This document shows positions 8,852 through 19,344 of a stretch of DNA of 34,253 bases, one piece after another (within the stretch, counting starts at the first letter, position 1; every line of letters starts with the position of its first letter). This DNA is from Fragilariopsis cylindrus CCMP1102 (Eukaryota; Bacillariophyta; Bacillariophyceae; Bacillariales; Bacillariaceae), in the NCBI GenBank assembly GCA_900095095.1, contig FMBT01000623.1:1-34253 (forward strand). The letters are read 5' to 3'. The position numbers were made by a program, and so were the translations under genes. The notes under the pieces are model-generated. The model searched no databases and was not told the origin of the DNA. It saw nothing but the letters and a program-made list of their open reading frames with translations.

Positions 8852-9592
8852 TTCCGTTGTCTTTAAAAGTCGTTTCAGAAAAAGAAAAGAAAAAGAAAAG
8901 AAAAACTCTAGCTTTGTTTAGCTATAGCTATAGCTAGTTCATTGCTTTGTTTAGCTGGGACTATCTAGTATAGGGTCGATATACTTCCGACGGTATTATG
9001 TCCTCGGCCGTGTGTGGTTGGTTGTTGTTATGACGTGACGTGACGTTATGTCGTGTGATGTCATGTCTGATGTTGTAAGAGTATGTTTTATTTTAAAAAA
9101 AGATCCAAAATAAGGCAAAGATTCGATGATTCTATTCGACTCACTCGACTCATCAGTCGACCTCATTTTTTTAACGTGAAAAGATCGCGGCGGAAGGAGG
9201 AGGTAACTTAGGGAGGACTTGAAAGTTTATTTTTATTTTTTCATCAGCCACAATTTATTTTTACGACGGATCGTAGTCCATTCACGAAGGATTTATTTTT
9301 ACGACGGACCGTTAGATTTCATTCATTCATTCGAGGTTCTTCGCATTCATTCACGGTTCGCTGTATATTTGACGCTATCATGACATATTATCTTCTTCGC
9401 TTTCCTCCTTTTTCTTGCTCTTCTTACCAGCACACTAACTTTGCACAATCCAAAAATACAAATAATACAGGAGAGGAAAGACTCACTCCTCAACATCCTC
9501 CATCTCTCTCTCACTCTCACACACTTTCTGCAAACAGTATCTCTGTCAACACCACAAAAGAACACAGCCAGAGGACAGCCAAACCAACAAAC
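8852..9592. promoter_or_regulatory. Divergent promoter region, GNAT and aldehyde dehydrogenase
   Basis: This 741-base gap feeds the minus-strand GNAT gene and the plus-strand aldehyde dehydrogenase. It holds the block at 9133-9188 shared with 1104-1165, a self-complementary GCTATAGCTATAGC stretch near 8920, and a CT/CA-rich leader before 9593. An in-frame ATG at 9380 is open into the dehydrogenase, but the added 71 residues look like leader sequence. Confidence 0.5.
9133..9188. promoter_or_regulatory. Shared divergent-promoter block, copy 2
   Basis: It contains TATTCGACTCA, then CGACTCATCAGTCG (inverted half-sites), CTCATTTTTTT, and AACGTGAAAAGATCGC. The order and sequence match 1104-1165, with insertions and deletions between parts. 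It lies about 280 bases from the GNAT ATG and 405 from the dehydrogenase ATG. Confidence 0.4.
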
Positions 9593-11889
9593 ATGCGATT
9601 TCCATTTACAAGTATTCGTGCAGCTGCTACTTCTACTACTAGTACTAGTAGATGCGCAAGAGCAAGAGCAGGATTAATAACAGCGACAACGACCAGGAGG
9701 AGTAAACGATTCTCGTCTTTGTCTCTCATCGTCGCAGCGTCATCATCCTCAACAGCAGCAGCATTCTACTCCACAACAATAAGATCTTCCGTATCAACGA
9801 TATCAACAACAACAACGTCGTCGATTGGTGGCTGCTACTACCAGTCGTCGTCTCTGTGTCGTCGTAGCTTCACGTCAACACCATCGTTATCGTCATCCGA
9901 ATCTGAATCTGAATTCGAATCATCATCATCATCCCTACTATATCCAGATATACGTTCCTATGATAAACAATATATTCATGGAAAATGGATTCATTCCACA
10001 AGAAATCAAGATACTAATCCAAATGAACGTACCTTAAATGTCATTGATTCCAATACATCCAATATCATTGCCACTATACCCAATGGTACCAAACAAGATA
10101 CGATCAAAGCAATTACTGCGGCAAATACTGCATTGCCAAAATGGCGTTCAACACCACTCAAGATAAGATTAAAGTATATACGTACATTTTTAGAAAAAAT
10201 TGAATTACATCGTGAAGAAATTAATAATCGATTAAGTGTAGAATTAGGTTGTACCAAAAAATTTGCTAATGATGCACAATTAGGATCCTTAATTGGACAT
10301 ACCATCACAGTATTAAATTTATTAGATACTGATAATGAAAATGAAAATGATGATAATGGTAACAACAAAGATGAAAGTAAATTTCAATGGGACTATGCGG
10401 CTGGTAAATGTACAGTAGTGAAAGAACCAATTGGTGTAGTGGGTTGTATCACACCGTGGAATTATCCATTAAATCAAATTGCATTAAAAGTAATACCAGC
10501 ATTATTAGCTGGATGTACAGTCGTCTTAAAACCATCCGAAATTACACCCTTATGTGCCTACTCCGTCTGTGAAGCCTTTCATGATAGTGAGTTACCACCA
10601 GGGGTCTTTAATATGGTAATGGGAAAGGGTCCCGAATGTGGTGAAATATTAGCAGCACATGAAAATGTAAATTTAGTATCCTTTACTGGTTCCACACATG
10701 CTGGACAAATCTTAACAAAAGTTGCCGCGGAATCCGGAACCATGAAACCAATCAAGACGGAATTAGGTGGAAAATCTGCTTCACTGTTGTTAGACGATGC
10801 TAACTTCGATAAAGTGGTACCTGTCTATGTCAAACAATTAACAAGTAATACCGGTCAATCCTGTAATGCATTAAGTAGAATGATCGTACCACGATCTGCT
10901 TATCAAAAAGTGGTGGAGTTATGTATACAAACAATGAAAACAGAAATTATTGGTGATTCACGTTATAATTCCAAAGCAACTATTGGTCCATTGGTGAGTC
11001 AAAAACAATATCAGTCGGTGATATCCTTAATAACATCTGGTATTCAGGAGGATGGTGCCACATTATTATATGGTGGTCTAGAAAAACCATCCAATATAGT
11101 AGAATCCAAAGAAAATGAAAATGGATACTTTGTCCAACCCACATTATTTGGTGACGTTACTAACGATATGATTATAGCTAGAACTGAAATTTTTGGTCCG
11201 GTCTTATGTTTAATACCCTATGATACAGTAGAAGAAGGGATTGAGATTGCCAATGATACACCCTATGGATTAAATAATGCTGTTGCGTCCAATGACATTC
11301 AAAAAGCATTACAGGTGGCAGCACAGTTACAAAGTGGTATGGTACGTTCTATATATATATATATCGTTGTTTTAAAAAAAGCGGTATGGCGGAGGATCAT
11401 ATACTATGATTTGTTTTCGAAACGAAACGGAATCGATTGATCGATCGTATCATGGCATGGGATGGTATGGCGTGAAATGGAATGGATACGTTGTATCATC
11501 ATGCTGAGGCCGTTGATTGGTTGGTTGATTGATTGATTGATGTTGTGCTGCCTCGCACTACTCTTTGCTCCCCGATCTCCTTGCTGCTTCATAATATGTT
11601 AGCTATTCCCGCACCACAGGATTTTTTTCTCGCCCCATGTATATACCGTACCACCCATTCACTCACTCTCACTCTTCGTTATTATTATCTACTATTTTAT
11701 TTTATTTCTATTATTATTATTACTATCTTACAGGTTATGATCAATCATACAAATTTAGATTTAAAAGCACCGTTTGGTGGATATAAATTAAGTGGTAATG
11801 CACGTGAATGGGGTGAAAGTGGATTAGATGAATTTTTAATAACAAAAATGATTAATATGGATATAAATGAATATCGTAAAAATAAGTAA
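9593..11889 (+). CDS. Aldehyde dehydrogenase, NAD(P)-dependent, with organelle leader
   Basis: Two exons (9593-11341, 11734-11889) join in phase to 634 residues. ALDH-superfamily marks are TPWNYPLNQ (Asn290), KTELGGKS (general base Glu390), the nucleophile Cys424 in NTGQSCNA, and TEIFGPVL. Exon 2 supplies APFGGYKLSG and AREWGESGLDEF. The Glu-to-Cys spacing of 34 equals that of mammalian ALDH2, so the active site is complete. The enzyme should oxidise an aldehyde to an acid. It resembles the betaine-aldehyde/broad ALDH group, but the substrate cannot be read. The first ~110 residues are rich in Ser, Thr and Arg with almost no acids, typical of a mitochondrial presequence. An AAAF later in the leader leaves plastid targeting possible. 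I chose the ATG at 9593 because upstream sequence looks untranslated; 9380 is the alternative. Confidence 0.87.
11342..11733 (+). other. Intron of the aldehyde dehydrogenase gene
   Basis: This 392-base intron runs from GTACGT to a pyrimidine- and A-rich TACTATCTTACAG. Splicing joins QSGM to VMINHT in phase and restores the conserved C-terminal ALDH motif. It starts with an AT repeat and contains GATT/GGTT repeats. Confidence 0.88.
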
Positions 11890-12795
11890 GTAAATGGAAT
11901 GTAATGTGTACTGTACACAAGTACAGTCCAGTGGTAACAACGTTAAAGAATGTCATGTGAAGAGAAATGGTGGTGGTATGTTTTTGTTGTGATGAAGATA
12001 CTATACTGTAGATGGCGATGGACGATTTGATTTGATTCACGCTTACCCCCGTCTGTACGATGGTTGCTATGTATGACTTTCGAATGAAGATGCGATTATT
12101 GATGGTTGAATGTTGAATGACGATCAGCAAGTATAGTACGGTGTATTTACTAACTAATATAAGACGAGTGGTAAAGGATGACTATAAAGAAGAAGAAGAA
12201 AAAAGGTGATGAATAAAAACGCGATTTTTTTGTTGTAACTATACTATAGTCCTAGATAGACCGTAGCTGTGGAGGTAAAATGTATGTTAGCTAGATCTTG
12301 GCCTCGCTACTATGCTAGCAGTGATGTATGAATGCTTGTGCACGAAACAACTACGACGTAATCTACCGGACCATCTTCCGTTCAAACGTTGAAAACAAAT
12401 TGTACAGAAAATTTAAAAAATCGCAGCCCCCATAAAATATCGAATTAAGCAATTTACCTTGCACCCCAAATCGCGCATAGTGACTTGTTAGCGATGTTGT
12501 TAGCTAACAAGTTGGGACTTGTTTTTTCTGCCTGGTCCTGGAGACAGATTTTCACTCGTATTCGAACGCGTTAGTATTCAGTAAGAATTATGTGCACTAA
12601 GAAAAGAAAAGAAGAAATAATATTTCGTCTGAGAAAGTTTGTACTGTATTAAACAGATCTATTCAACTTCGAAGAATTAGAACTTCATATCTCGCGTTCA
12701 TACAGGTCGACTACAAGGAACGGTAGTTCCTTTGCGCCAAACGACGAACTGGTGCTACTGTAGCAAGCATACGCAACAACAAAGGCCGTCGCACC
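11890..12795. other. Intergenic region
   Basis: The first part is the 3' end of the dehydrogenase gene. No credible gene was seen. It contains a perfect hairpin at 12483-12512 and short open frames with no family features. Confidence 0.5.
12483..12512. repeat. Perfect 10-bp hairpin
   Basis: ACTTGTTAGC and GCTAACAAGT are exact reverse complements separated by ten bases, and GGGACTTGTTTTTT follows. The function is unknown. Confidence 0.6.
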
Positions 12796-13528
12796 ATGGT
12801 ACCGCAGTCTTCTTTCCCAGAACATCCAGCAACCATGGAACCAGTCTTTGAAATGTCCGCTTCGTGCTTCTATTTCAGCCATCCCGATCCAGAATTCGCC
12901 GCATGGCGCGATCGAGTCAAAAGAAATTGCGGCGACTATGAGCTATGCTTGATCGGTGTACCCAAACACATGAGCGACTGCTACAAGAGGAAATGCAAAC
13001 AAGAGAACTCCCTTTTCCACAGCCAAACCTCACAAGATGGCAAGTTGGTTGGAAAGCGGGTGGCGGATGTCTTATGGGACCGCATCAATTTTGGCGACTT
13101 GCGATGGCATCGGATACGTCCCGGTCGCGGACGACCCATTCAAGGAAAGCTTGCGCCCGAAGCTGGTGTGGTAGAAGTCCTTGTCGAAAAAGCAAAAATC
13201 ATGAAACAGATCCGCTATTTCCCCAGCACCGAGGACGAAAAGAAACAAATCCGACGTGACTCAGAAACACCATATATGATCGGAAATAGTATGCAAAGAC
13301 TCTCATCAAGACTCTCATCCCTCAGGAGGAATACCTTCAAGGCATCGAAGATGATTGTGACGACGAGTTGACTGAACTCGTTATAAAGCACGGGAGCTTC
13401 GCGCAAAAGTTGTCCTGAAAGAAGGCCTAGAGGTGATTGTTTGTGGCGAGCTAGGAAGACCCCCAAGAATGACGGAAATTTCTACAAGGTTAGTCTTTGA
13501 GACCGCTAACTTAGGACTCGATTTATGA
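12796..13528 (+). pseudogene. Hypothetical or decayed gene in three successive frames
   Basis: An ATG in good context (CGCACCATGG) opens a 191-codon frame to 13371, with coding-like content (DPEFAAWRDRVKRNCGDYEL, LRWHRIRPGRGRP). Near its end the reading becomes Ser/Arg-rich and less credible. Another frame carries an acidic coding-like stretch, LIPQEEYLQGIEDDCDDELT, ending at 13418. A third then reads LKEGLEVIVCGELGRPPRM to a stop at 13528. The simplest reading is a gene broken by one-base shifts; small introns or assembly errors are alternatives. By eye the composition is more GC-rich than the neighbouring genes and lacks their homopolymer runs, so it may be a foreign or mobile-element remnant. 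No family is recognised. A minus-strand frame at 12685-12882 overlaps the start and is also open. Confidence 0.35.
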
Positions 13529-13909
13529 TCTATTTCGCCACGAGTTAAGGTATAAGAAAGTACAAGCATCAGTAGCTATTAGGTGGTCGTCCAGTAAGAG
13601 TATATCGAATATGCAGCGTTTAATTTTTTTGAAGAATAATTTAATATAATCAATCATGATCTTTCCGAAGTGAGTTGTGTGGACTAGTCTAGTATAAATT
13701 GGAAATACACACCGCCATCAACCTCCTTCTTCTTGATGAAAACGTATATCTTTAATCATGATGTTAAAAATATATATGAAATCATCGCATAATAGGATTC
13801 GATTCGATTCGATTCTACATACTCTAGTAAATATGTACCCAAACTTTTTTGTGAAAAAGAGAGAGAACGACCATACTGTGACAGCATGCCACCGCCTTCC
13901 CGTTTGCTC

Positions 13910-14765
13910 TCAGCGAATCTTTAAGCATGAAAAATCAAGAAAAATAGTCATTAATCTTTTTTGTTTTAAATCACTACCACCATAATTATAATATGTTATC
14001 AATTCATTGAATACATTACTATTGTTATTTTTAATATTAATCTTTTTAATATTATTATAATCTTCTTGTAGTTCTTGTTCTTGTTCGATTTGTGCTTGTT
14101 GTGTTATTGTTGTCATGCTACACTTCTTCTTATCCTTGAACATCGTCCAACTTTCATCGTTACCCTTGATCATCACTTCGTTAATACTTTCAATCACTGC
14201 ATCATATGCATCATCATCGTGATTATTACCACTACAAAAATCCAAAAATGCTGGTGTTCTTTGTTTCCGTATTTCCTCTGCCATTTCCTCTATATCAATT
14301 CCATATAACGCAGCTATGCATGCCTTAGTATTTTCGATCACTGCACGTGCAGCTTCATCGTTACTATTATTCTCCAAATCTATGCGTGCTTGTTTTCTTT
14401 GTTTCCGTATTTCCTCTAAATTCTTATCAGTTTCATGAATTCCATATAATTGACTATATTCCTCATTACTTTTTAATAATGGTTCAAATGAAAATGCATC
14501 GATAAGATGTTCACCAGTATAATCAATCGGATCTTTATATAAGTGTTCATGTAATGACATCTTTGGTGGTGGTGGTGGTGGTGGTGGTTGCTTACGTGAA
14601 GCTTTACTTCCAGTAGACTTACGATCCTTTTCATATTGATTACGTTCCAATTCTTTTCAATACTTTTGCAACCCTCTGCCCGTGCTGTTGTTGAACTAGT
14701 GGTTGCTGCTGCTGTGGCTGTTGCTGTACTTGTATGAATAGTTGTTTCTTTTTGGTACGAGCCAT
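13910..14765 (-). pseudogene. Unknown protein with duplicated LYGI/EEIRKQR unit, frame broken by one base
   Basis: The main frame (14650 to 13910) has no ATG at its head and meets a TGA at 14657-14659. A second frame starts at a good ATG at 14765 (MARTKKKQLF, then Gln-rich) and ends just past the same place. The two would join smoothly at VLK/ELERNQYEKDRK if one base of the T4 run at 14654-14657 (A4 on the coding strand) were extra. So this is either one gene with a sequencing error or a recent frameshift. A separate gene starting at the ATG of MSLHEHLYKD is the alternative. Visible parts are a Pro8 run, SLHEHLYKDPIDYTGEHLID, and two tandem units of about 45 residues sharing LYGI, EEIRKQR and AVIE. 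The C-terminus is Asn/Lys/Gln-rich. Charged helices suggest a soluble, possibly coiled protein. No family is recognised. Confidence 0.5.
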
Positions 14766-16371
14766 TTTGAATGAGCGATGATGGTTGGTGCTTGTTTTGT
14801 CTGCGTTAAGAGTTGAGAGTTGAGAGATTGGCTACCGTATTTTTCTTTTTGTGGTTACTCTTTGCTTTGCATTTGCTTTGCATTTGCTTTTGCAATGCAT
14901 GGGTTGATAGTTTGTGAAGGCAGTGAGTACTACATAATGCTGTCGTCTGATTAATCTTGTAATGGTCTTCAGACTTCGGCACTGTCTATTTCTACCCGTA
15001 CTTTTGTACCATGGCTGATTGAGATTTGCATACCTTTTGAAAGAATGAAATACAAAAGGCGATTAGCGTTACTTTATACAGTAGTGATACTGTACTTCTG
15101 ACTAGCAGTGTTTGTTACGCGCTTTTGCTGTAAGAGTTTCTTACAAACGTAACCACCCCTGCTCCACATTTTGATTGGATCTAAGCAAACTGGAACAACT
15201 TTCTATCATAACTTTAACAATTAATTAATTCTCCTCTGCTTTTTGAAAGCATACTGTACACAGCATTTTTACTACCCTGAATGAATGCAAAAATATGCAC
15301 ACCAGAGATAATATTATCTGCTGCATTGCTGATGAATGGATTGGATGGATGCATGGATTTGCTGCTATAAAAGTCTACTACCATGAGAGGGATATCTACT
15401 GTATTGTTGATGGACAGATGAATGAATGGATGGATGTGTTCTTGTTTGTGTCGGAGAAATGGAATGCTATAGAAGTATATTATTAGTAGGACAGATTCCA
15501 GTTATGGCGCTGTTAACAGTGCCACTTTATGGGGACCATTTTTTGTGTGGGTGTAATTACCTCAAACATTGGACTAAGTGCCCCATCTTGAGACACAGTA
15601 CACCCCCGTTCAAAGGTACGTGTCTTTTTACCAAGCAAAAATACGCGAAGGTTGCTTTGTATGGGACGCACCTGTGCTGTTATAAGCCCATACTTACTCA
15701 ATTACGGAAGAGCACCCTGGGAATGTTTTCGGTTAATGCAAGAAATGGTGCAAAATGTAAGCCTGTGTGATAATTTTTACTATATGAACCTAAAATATTT
15801 AGGTACAGTTACAAATCAACGCTCTTCCACTTGTAGTCTAGTTGGTGACATCCGACTGGCTTGCATTGATGGACTTGGGTTCATTTCTTATGTACGTCAA
15901 AGTTGTCCTATGTATATTATTATCAGTCTCTACAGTTTTCAATTTTCTTCAATTTTTTTGTCTGTAAAATGATGCTTGCTTTTTACATGCAACAAATACC
16001 TACAAAAATCCTTATAACTGGAATTCTGTTGAATCTGCATTGAAATATTAGAAATATTTCATTACTGCAGCAACTGTAACATGACATGTTCTGCAAAGAG
16101 ATCATTCAGATGTTCTGTGGCTATTATCTTATCTCCATGGATTCCATCCCTGTGGTATGAACCGTTTACTTGTTGAAAGGTAGAGCTTGCACAAACTAAT
16201 AGTAGTCTTCTTTCCTCCTCCTCATATTATTGGTGAGGTTGACAACTATCTATCCCTTGTGGTTGACCATCAGCAACACAACACAAAAAATGCACCATGT
16301 GGTGTACCATACTATGCGCATACTTTCTTTCTTCACTAGCTAGTAGAATGAAGTTGAGGAAACTTACTATG

Positions 16372-16372
<1 letters not shown>

Positions 16373-16404
<32 letters not shown>
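16373..16404. repeat. (CT)n microsatellite
   Basis: About 16 CT units. A second shorter CT run follows at about 16470-16486 in the next degenerate repeat unit. Confidence 0.9.
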
Positions 16405-16407
<3 letters not shown>

Positions 16408-16411
16408 GTCT

Positions 16412-16439
16412 TCCATGTGGAAGTAACAGTCCACATGGA
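16412..16439. repeat. Perfect 10-bp hairpin beside the (CT)n array
   Basis: TCCATGTGGA and TCCACATGGA are exact reverse complements with an eight-base loop. It is followed by TATATAATATATTGTGAGGTGGGAA-type sequence that recurs in diverged form at about 16529-16585. Confidence 0.65.
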
Positions 16440-17496
16440 TATATAATATATTGTGAGGTGGGAATACCTCTTCTCTCTCTCTCTCTTCCTTATTTCTCTT
16501 CTCCCAGTGTGCATGTAGACAGGTAGTCTGTCCACACACACGGGATATATAGTATTATGTGGGACGGGGTGACATACCTCTAGAGGGAAGAAGACTAGTT
16601 TTTGTGTGAGTGGTTGTGTATTCTTCTCTACTATCATTCTATCCTTCTCCCTCCCTCTCTCATATGATCGAGTACTATTCACCACATATATGTGTAGCTG
16701 CCTCCCTTGGTGTGACAGCCACCAGCACCAGCACCAGCAACAACTACAACAACAACAACTATACAACAACAACAACAGCACCAGCGCAGCAGCACCAGCA
16801 GCAGCACCAGGCACAGTAGGTATGGTATAAAGAAGGTGCTCCAAATAGGGGGGGCTATTTGCAGGCACATCAGCATTATTTTATTCTCACCTAGTCAAGG
16901 AAGACTGATGAATCCTGCTGCTTTGTTGAATTGAATTGGGTTTTACATGGATATGGGTACTACTAGATAGCTATTAGCTTAAGTCCAAGGTTCCAGCAAC
17001 AGAGAAAGTATAATAATACAAACAGACTCATCCAACACTGGTACTCTCAGCCAGTCACTAATCTTGTATATAGCTAACAGCTAGAGACAAGTACTACAAA
17101 TAATTGTACGCATTATTTATGGTACATACCAATTCATTCTGAGGTAGAAGTCAAAAAGAATTTATGCTCCCTCAGCTATTGAAGTTTTGAAGTGTGCATC
17201 TTTGAGGTTGTGTGCTGTTGAGGAATTAAAGAACGGCGTTGTACTAGTTTGTATGCAAGGCAAAGGAAATAATAGCATTTTTGTCCTACCAGGTGGTAGA
17301 AGGTGCAGACCTTTATGTTGCGTTGCAGTACATGGTGCTTCAGTTTGAGATGCACCATCACACAATTGTCAGTAGTAGTAACATTTATTATAATTGGACT
17401 TAATTGTCAGAAAGAGTTAGATATTCATCATGTGCATGCTGCTTCTTTCCTCTGATCATGTGATGATAGTATTTTCTTGAATGAAGGTAGCTAACT

Positions 17497-17961
17497 AGTA
17501 AAAAGTGGTTCTAGTCAGATGAACTTTCCCCTGCCTACTACCTCAAATGCATTGTGTCACCATGATCATGATATTTCCCACACTTCTTCCCACATATCTA
17601 GAATGCTAATGCTTGTGTGTTGTCCCTTTCTCTCTTTTGTTAGTAGTAGATAGAAGCTGCTGACATAGTATCAGATTCACATCTCCCCACACATCTCCAC
17701 TAACCACTAAAAGATAAAAGGAACCCATCAATTCTCAAGTAAAAAGCAGTTTTAGTCAGATGAACTTTCCCCTGTCTACTACCTCAAATGCATTGTGTCA
17801 CCATGATCATGATATTTCCCACACTTCTTCTCATGTCTAGAATGCTAATGCTTGTGTGTTGTCCCTTTCTCTCTTTTGTTAGTAGTAGATAGAAGCTGCT
17901 GACATAGTATCAGATTCACATCTCCCCACACATCTCCACTAACCACCAAAAGATAAAAGGA
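17497..17961. repeat. Tandem duplication of about 240 bp
   Basis: Copy 1 is 17497-17721 and copy 2 is 17738-17960, offset by 241 bases at the start and 239 at the end. The copies are almost identical. Differences include GTGGTTC/GCAGTTT near the start, CCTGCC/CCTGTC, and a two-base deletion at CCCACATATC/CTCATGTC. A 16-base non-repeated stretch separates them. Neither copy contains a credible reading frame. The low divergence points to a recent duplication. Confidence 0.9.
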
Positions 17962-18800
17962 TCTCTTCTTTGTTGAATATTGCTAAAACAATACAGAAAA
18001 AACCTTGTTATGTGGGTCAAAACACACCACAATTGTGCTGGCCTGTACGTCAAAATACTAGCAAATGTTATTTGTTCTCCTCCTTTAAATATCACAGATC
18101 TGCAGGTATGAGTTAATATTTTTTGTTGGAGAACTATGCCCCTTCCCTCACTGTATAGTAGCATGTCATTCTTCCTATTATTGTGTAAAGGACCATCAGT
18201 ATCATATTGTGTCTCAAAATCAGCCAATATTCATTTCTAGTTATTATATTAGAACTACTATAGTACTACACTACTACTGTGCACCTGTTGTTGCTTGTCT
18301 TGCTGTGTATCAGTTTTACATTGTGTATCAGTTTTACATTGACTGGATATGTCATTTTTATGATTCTATGCATGTGCTTCATGTCATTTTTGGGATCTTT
18401 ATCTTGCTAGCAGATAGCTAGTAGGTACAAGAAGGCAATCTAACATAACATCATTATAGGAACATTGTCAGTTGTCTATAGTAGCTAGGTGCATGGCATG
18501 CTAGCTTCCTAAATAGTAATTTGTTTGCATAGCATGGAATTGGGTAAAATTTCCTCTATTTTTGACGAGCAAAGGGAAAATCGAAATCGCTTCAGTGACG
18601 CACCCCGTTATTAAAATTATTACCCCTGAAGTCAGCGAAGCTAGCTTATGCTATTGTCACTCTCCACATTTTTTATCAACAATTTTTAGGATAATCTACG
18701 GTAGAAGCAGGCTTTCCATGCTCACTCTCACATTAATCTGCTTCGCTTGCCTCAAATCTTAAAATACTTAGAGCAATAATTTTAAATCTCCCCCAACTCT

Positions 18801-18815
18801 ACGTGTTGACACGTG
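18801..18815. promoter_or_regulatory. Palindromic ACGT-core / G-box element
   Basis: ACGTGT-TG-ACACGT is a perfect inverted repeat and runs into CACGTG (18810-18815), a G-box bound by bZIP or bHLH factors in many eukaryotes. It lies about 530 bases upstream of the antenna start. A regulatory role is inferred. Confidence 0.35.
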
Positions 18816-19212
18816 CTATCAGAATATCTTTGAAGTTGCAACTGTTGTGTTACAGCCATCGAGCACACACGCACGTAATTTATGCGTGTAAAAATCATGT
18901 CTTAGAAAAGCGAGTGGTTCATTATTTGAAAATCACCCGGAAGTAGACGTGGCCAACACACCTTTTAAGTAAATCAATTCGACAGATGAGTTTATGAAGT
19001 TAGAGAAGAAAGAATGCATTCCAAGGATACTACTACTTAAGTAGTACATTAACCATGACTTAAAACACGCTTTACAAACCGTACAATTTTTCAATCACTA
19101 ATGAAAGTTGAAGTAATCTCGCGATCCTTTGCTTTTGCTTCTTCAGGTTTTCATGAAATTAAAAATCTTGTGCATTCCCAGCACGCACGACAACAACAAG
19201 AACAAAAACAAG

Positions 19213-19257
19213 ATCTTCCTGATCGAATATGTGGGTAATCTCGCCGATGTACGGTGT
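19213..19257 (+). promoter_or_regulatory. Spaced 16+12-base element upstream of the antenna gene
   Basis: ATCTTCCTGATCGAAT (19213-19228) and GATGTACGGTGT (19246-19257) are separated by 17 bases. Both parts recur exactly, with the same 17-base spacing, at 22180-22224. It lies 88-132 bases before the antenna ATG and so may be in the promoter or the mRNA leader. Confidence 0.5.
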
Positions 19258-19344
19258 TGGACAAAGCTCCTTGTCGTCGTATTTACATGTCATACTCACA
19301 AACTTAAACTTAACTACTTTAAAACCAACAAAATATAAAACAAA

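Larger units (their letters stand above)
14766..19344. other. Gene-poor 4.6-kb region
   Basis: No convincing protein gene or tRNA was seen. Short open frames at 15295-15972 and a 213-codon minus-strand frame at 16227-16868 are low complexity or lack any family feature. The region contains (CT)n arrays, a degenerate hairpin-bearing repeat (16373-16590), a 240-bp tandem duplication (17497-17961), an 18-bp tandem repeat near 18304-18341, and promoter-like elements approaching the antenna gene. Confidence 0.5.

Noticed and set aside
15295-15972. Overlapping short plus-strand frames, considered as a transposase remnant
   Set aside because: No catalytic motif or recognisable family pattern could be found; similarity to any transposase was not convincing.
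16227-16868. 213-codon minus-strand frame
   Set aside because: It is largely translated CT, hairpin and CAG/CAA repeats, with no family feature.
14766-19344. tRNA or snRNA genes in the gene-poor region
   Set aside because: Visual search for the T-loop GGTTCGAATCC-type motif and for U1/U2/U6 core sequences found none; a covariance-model scan would be decisive.
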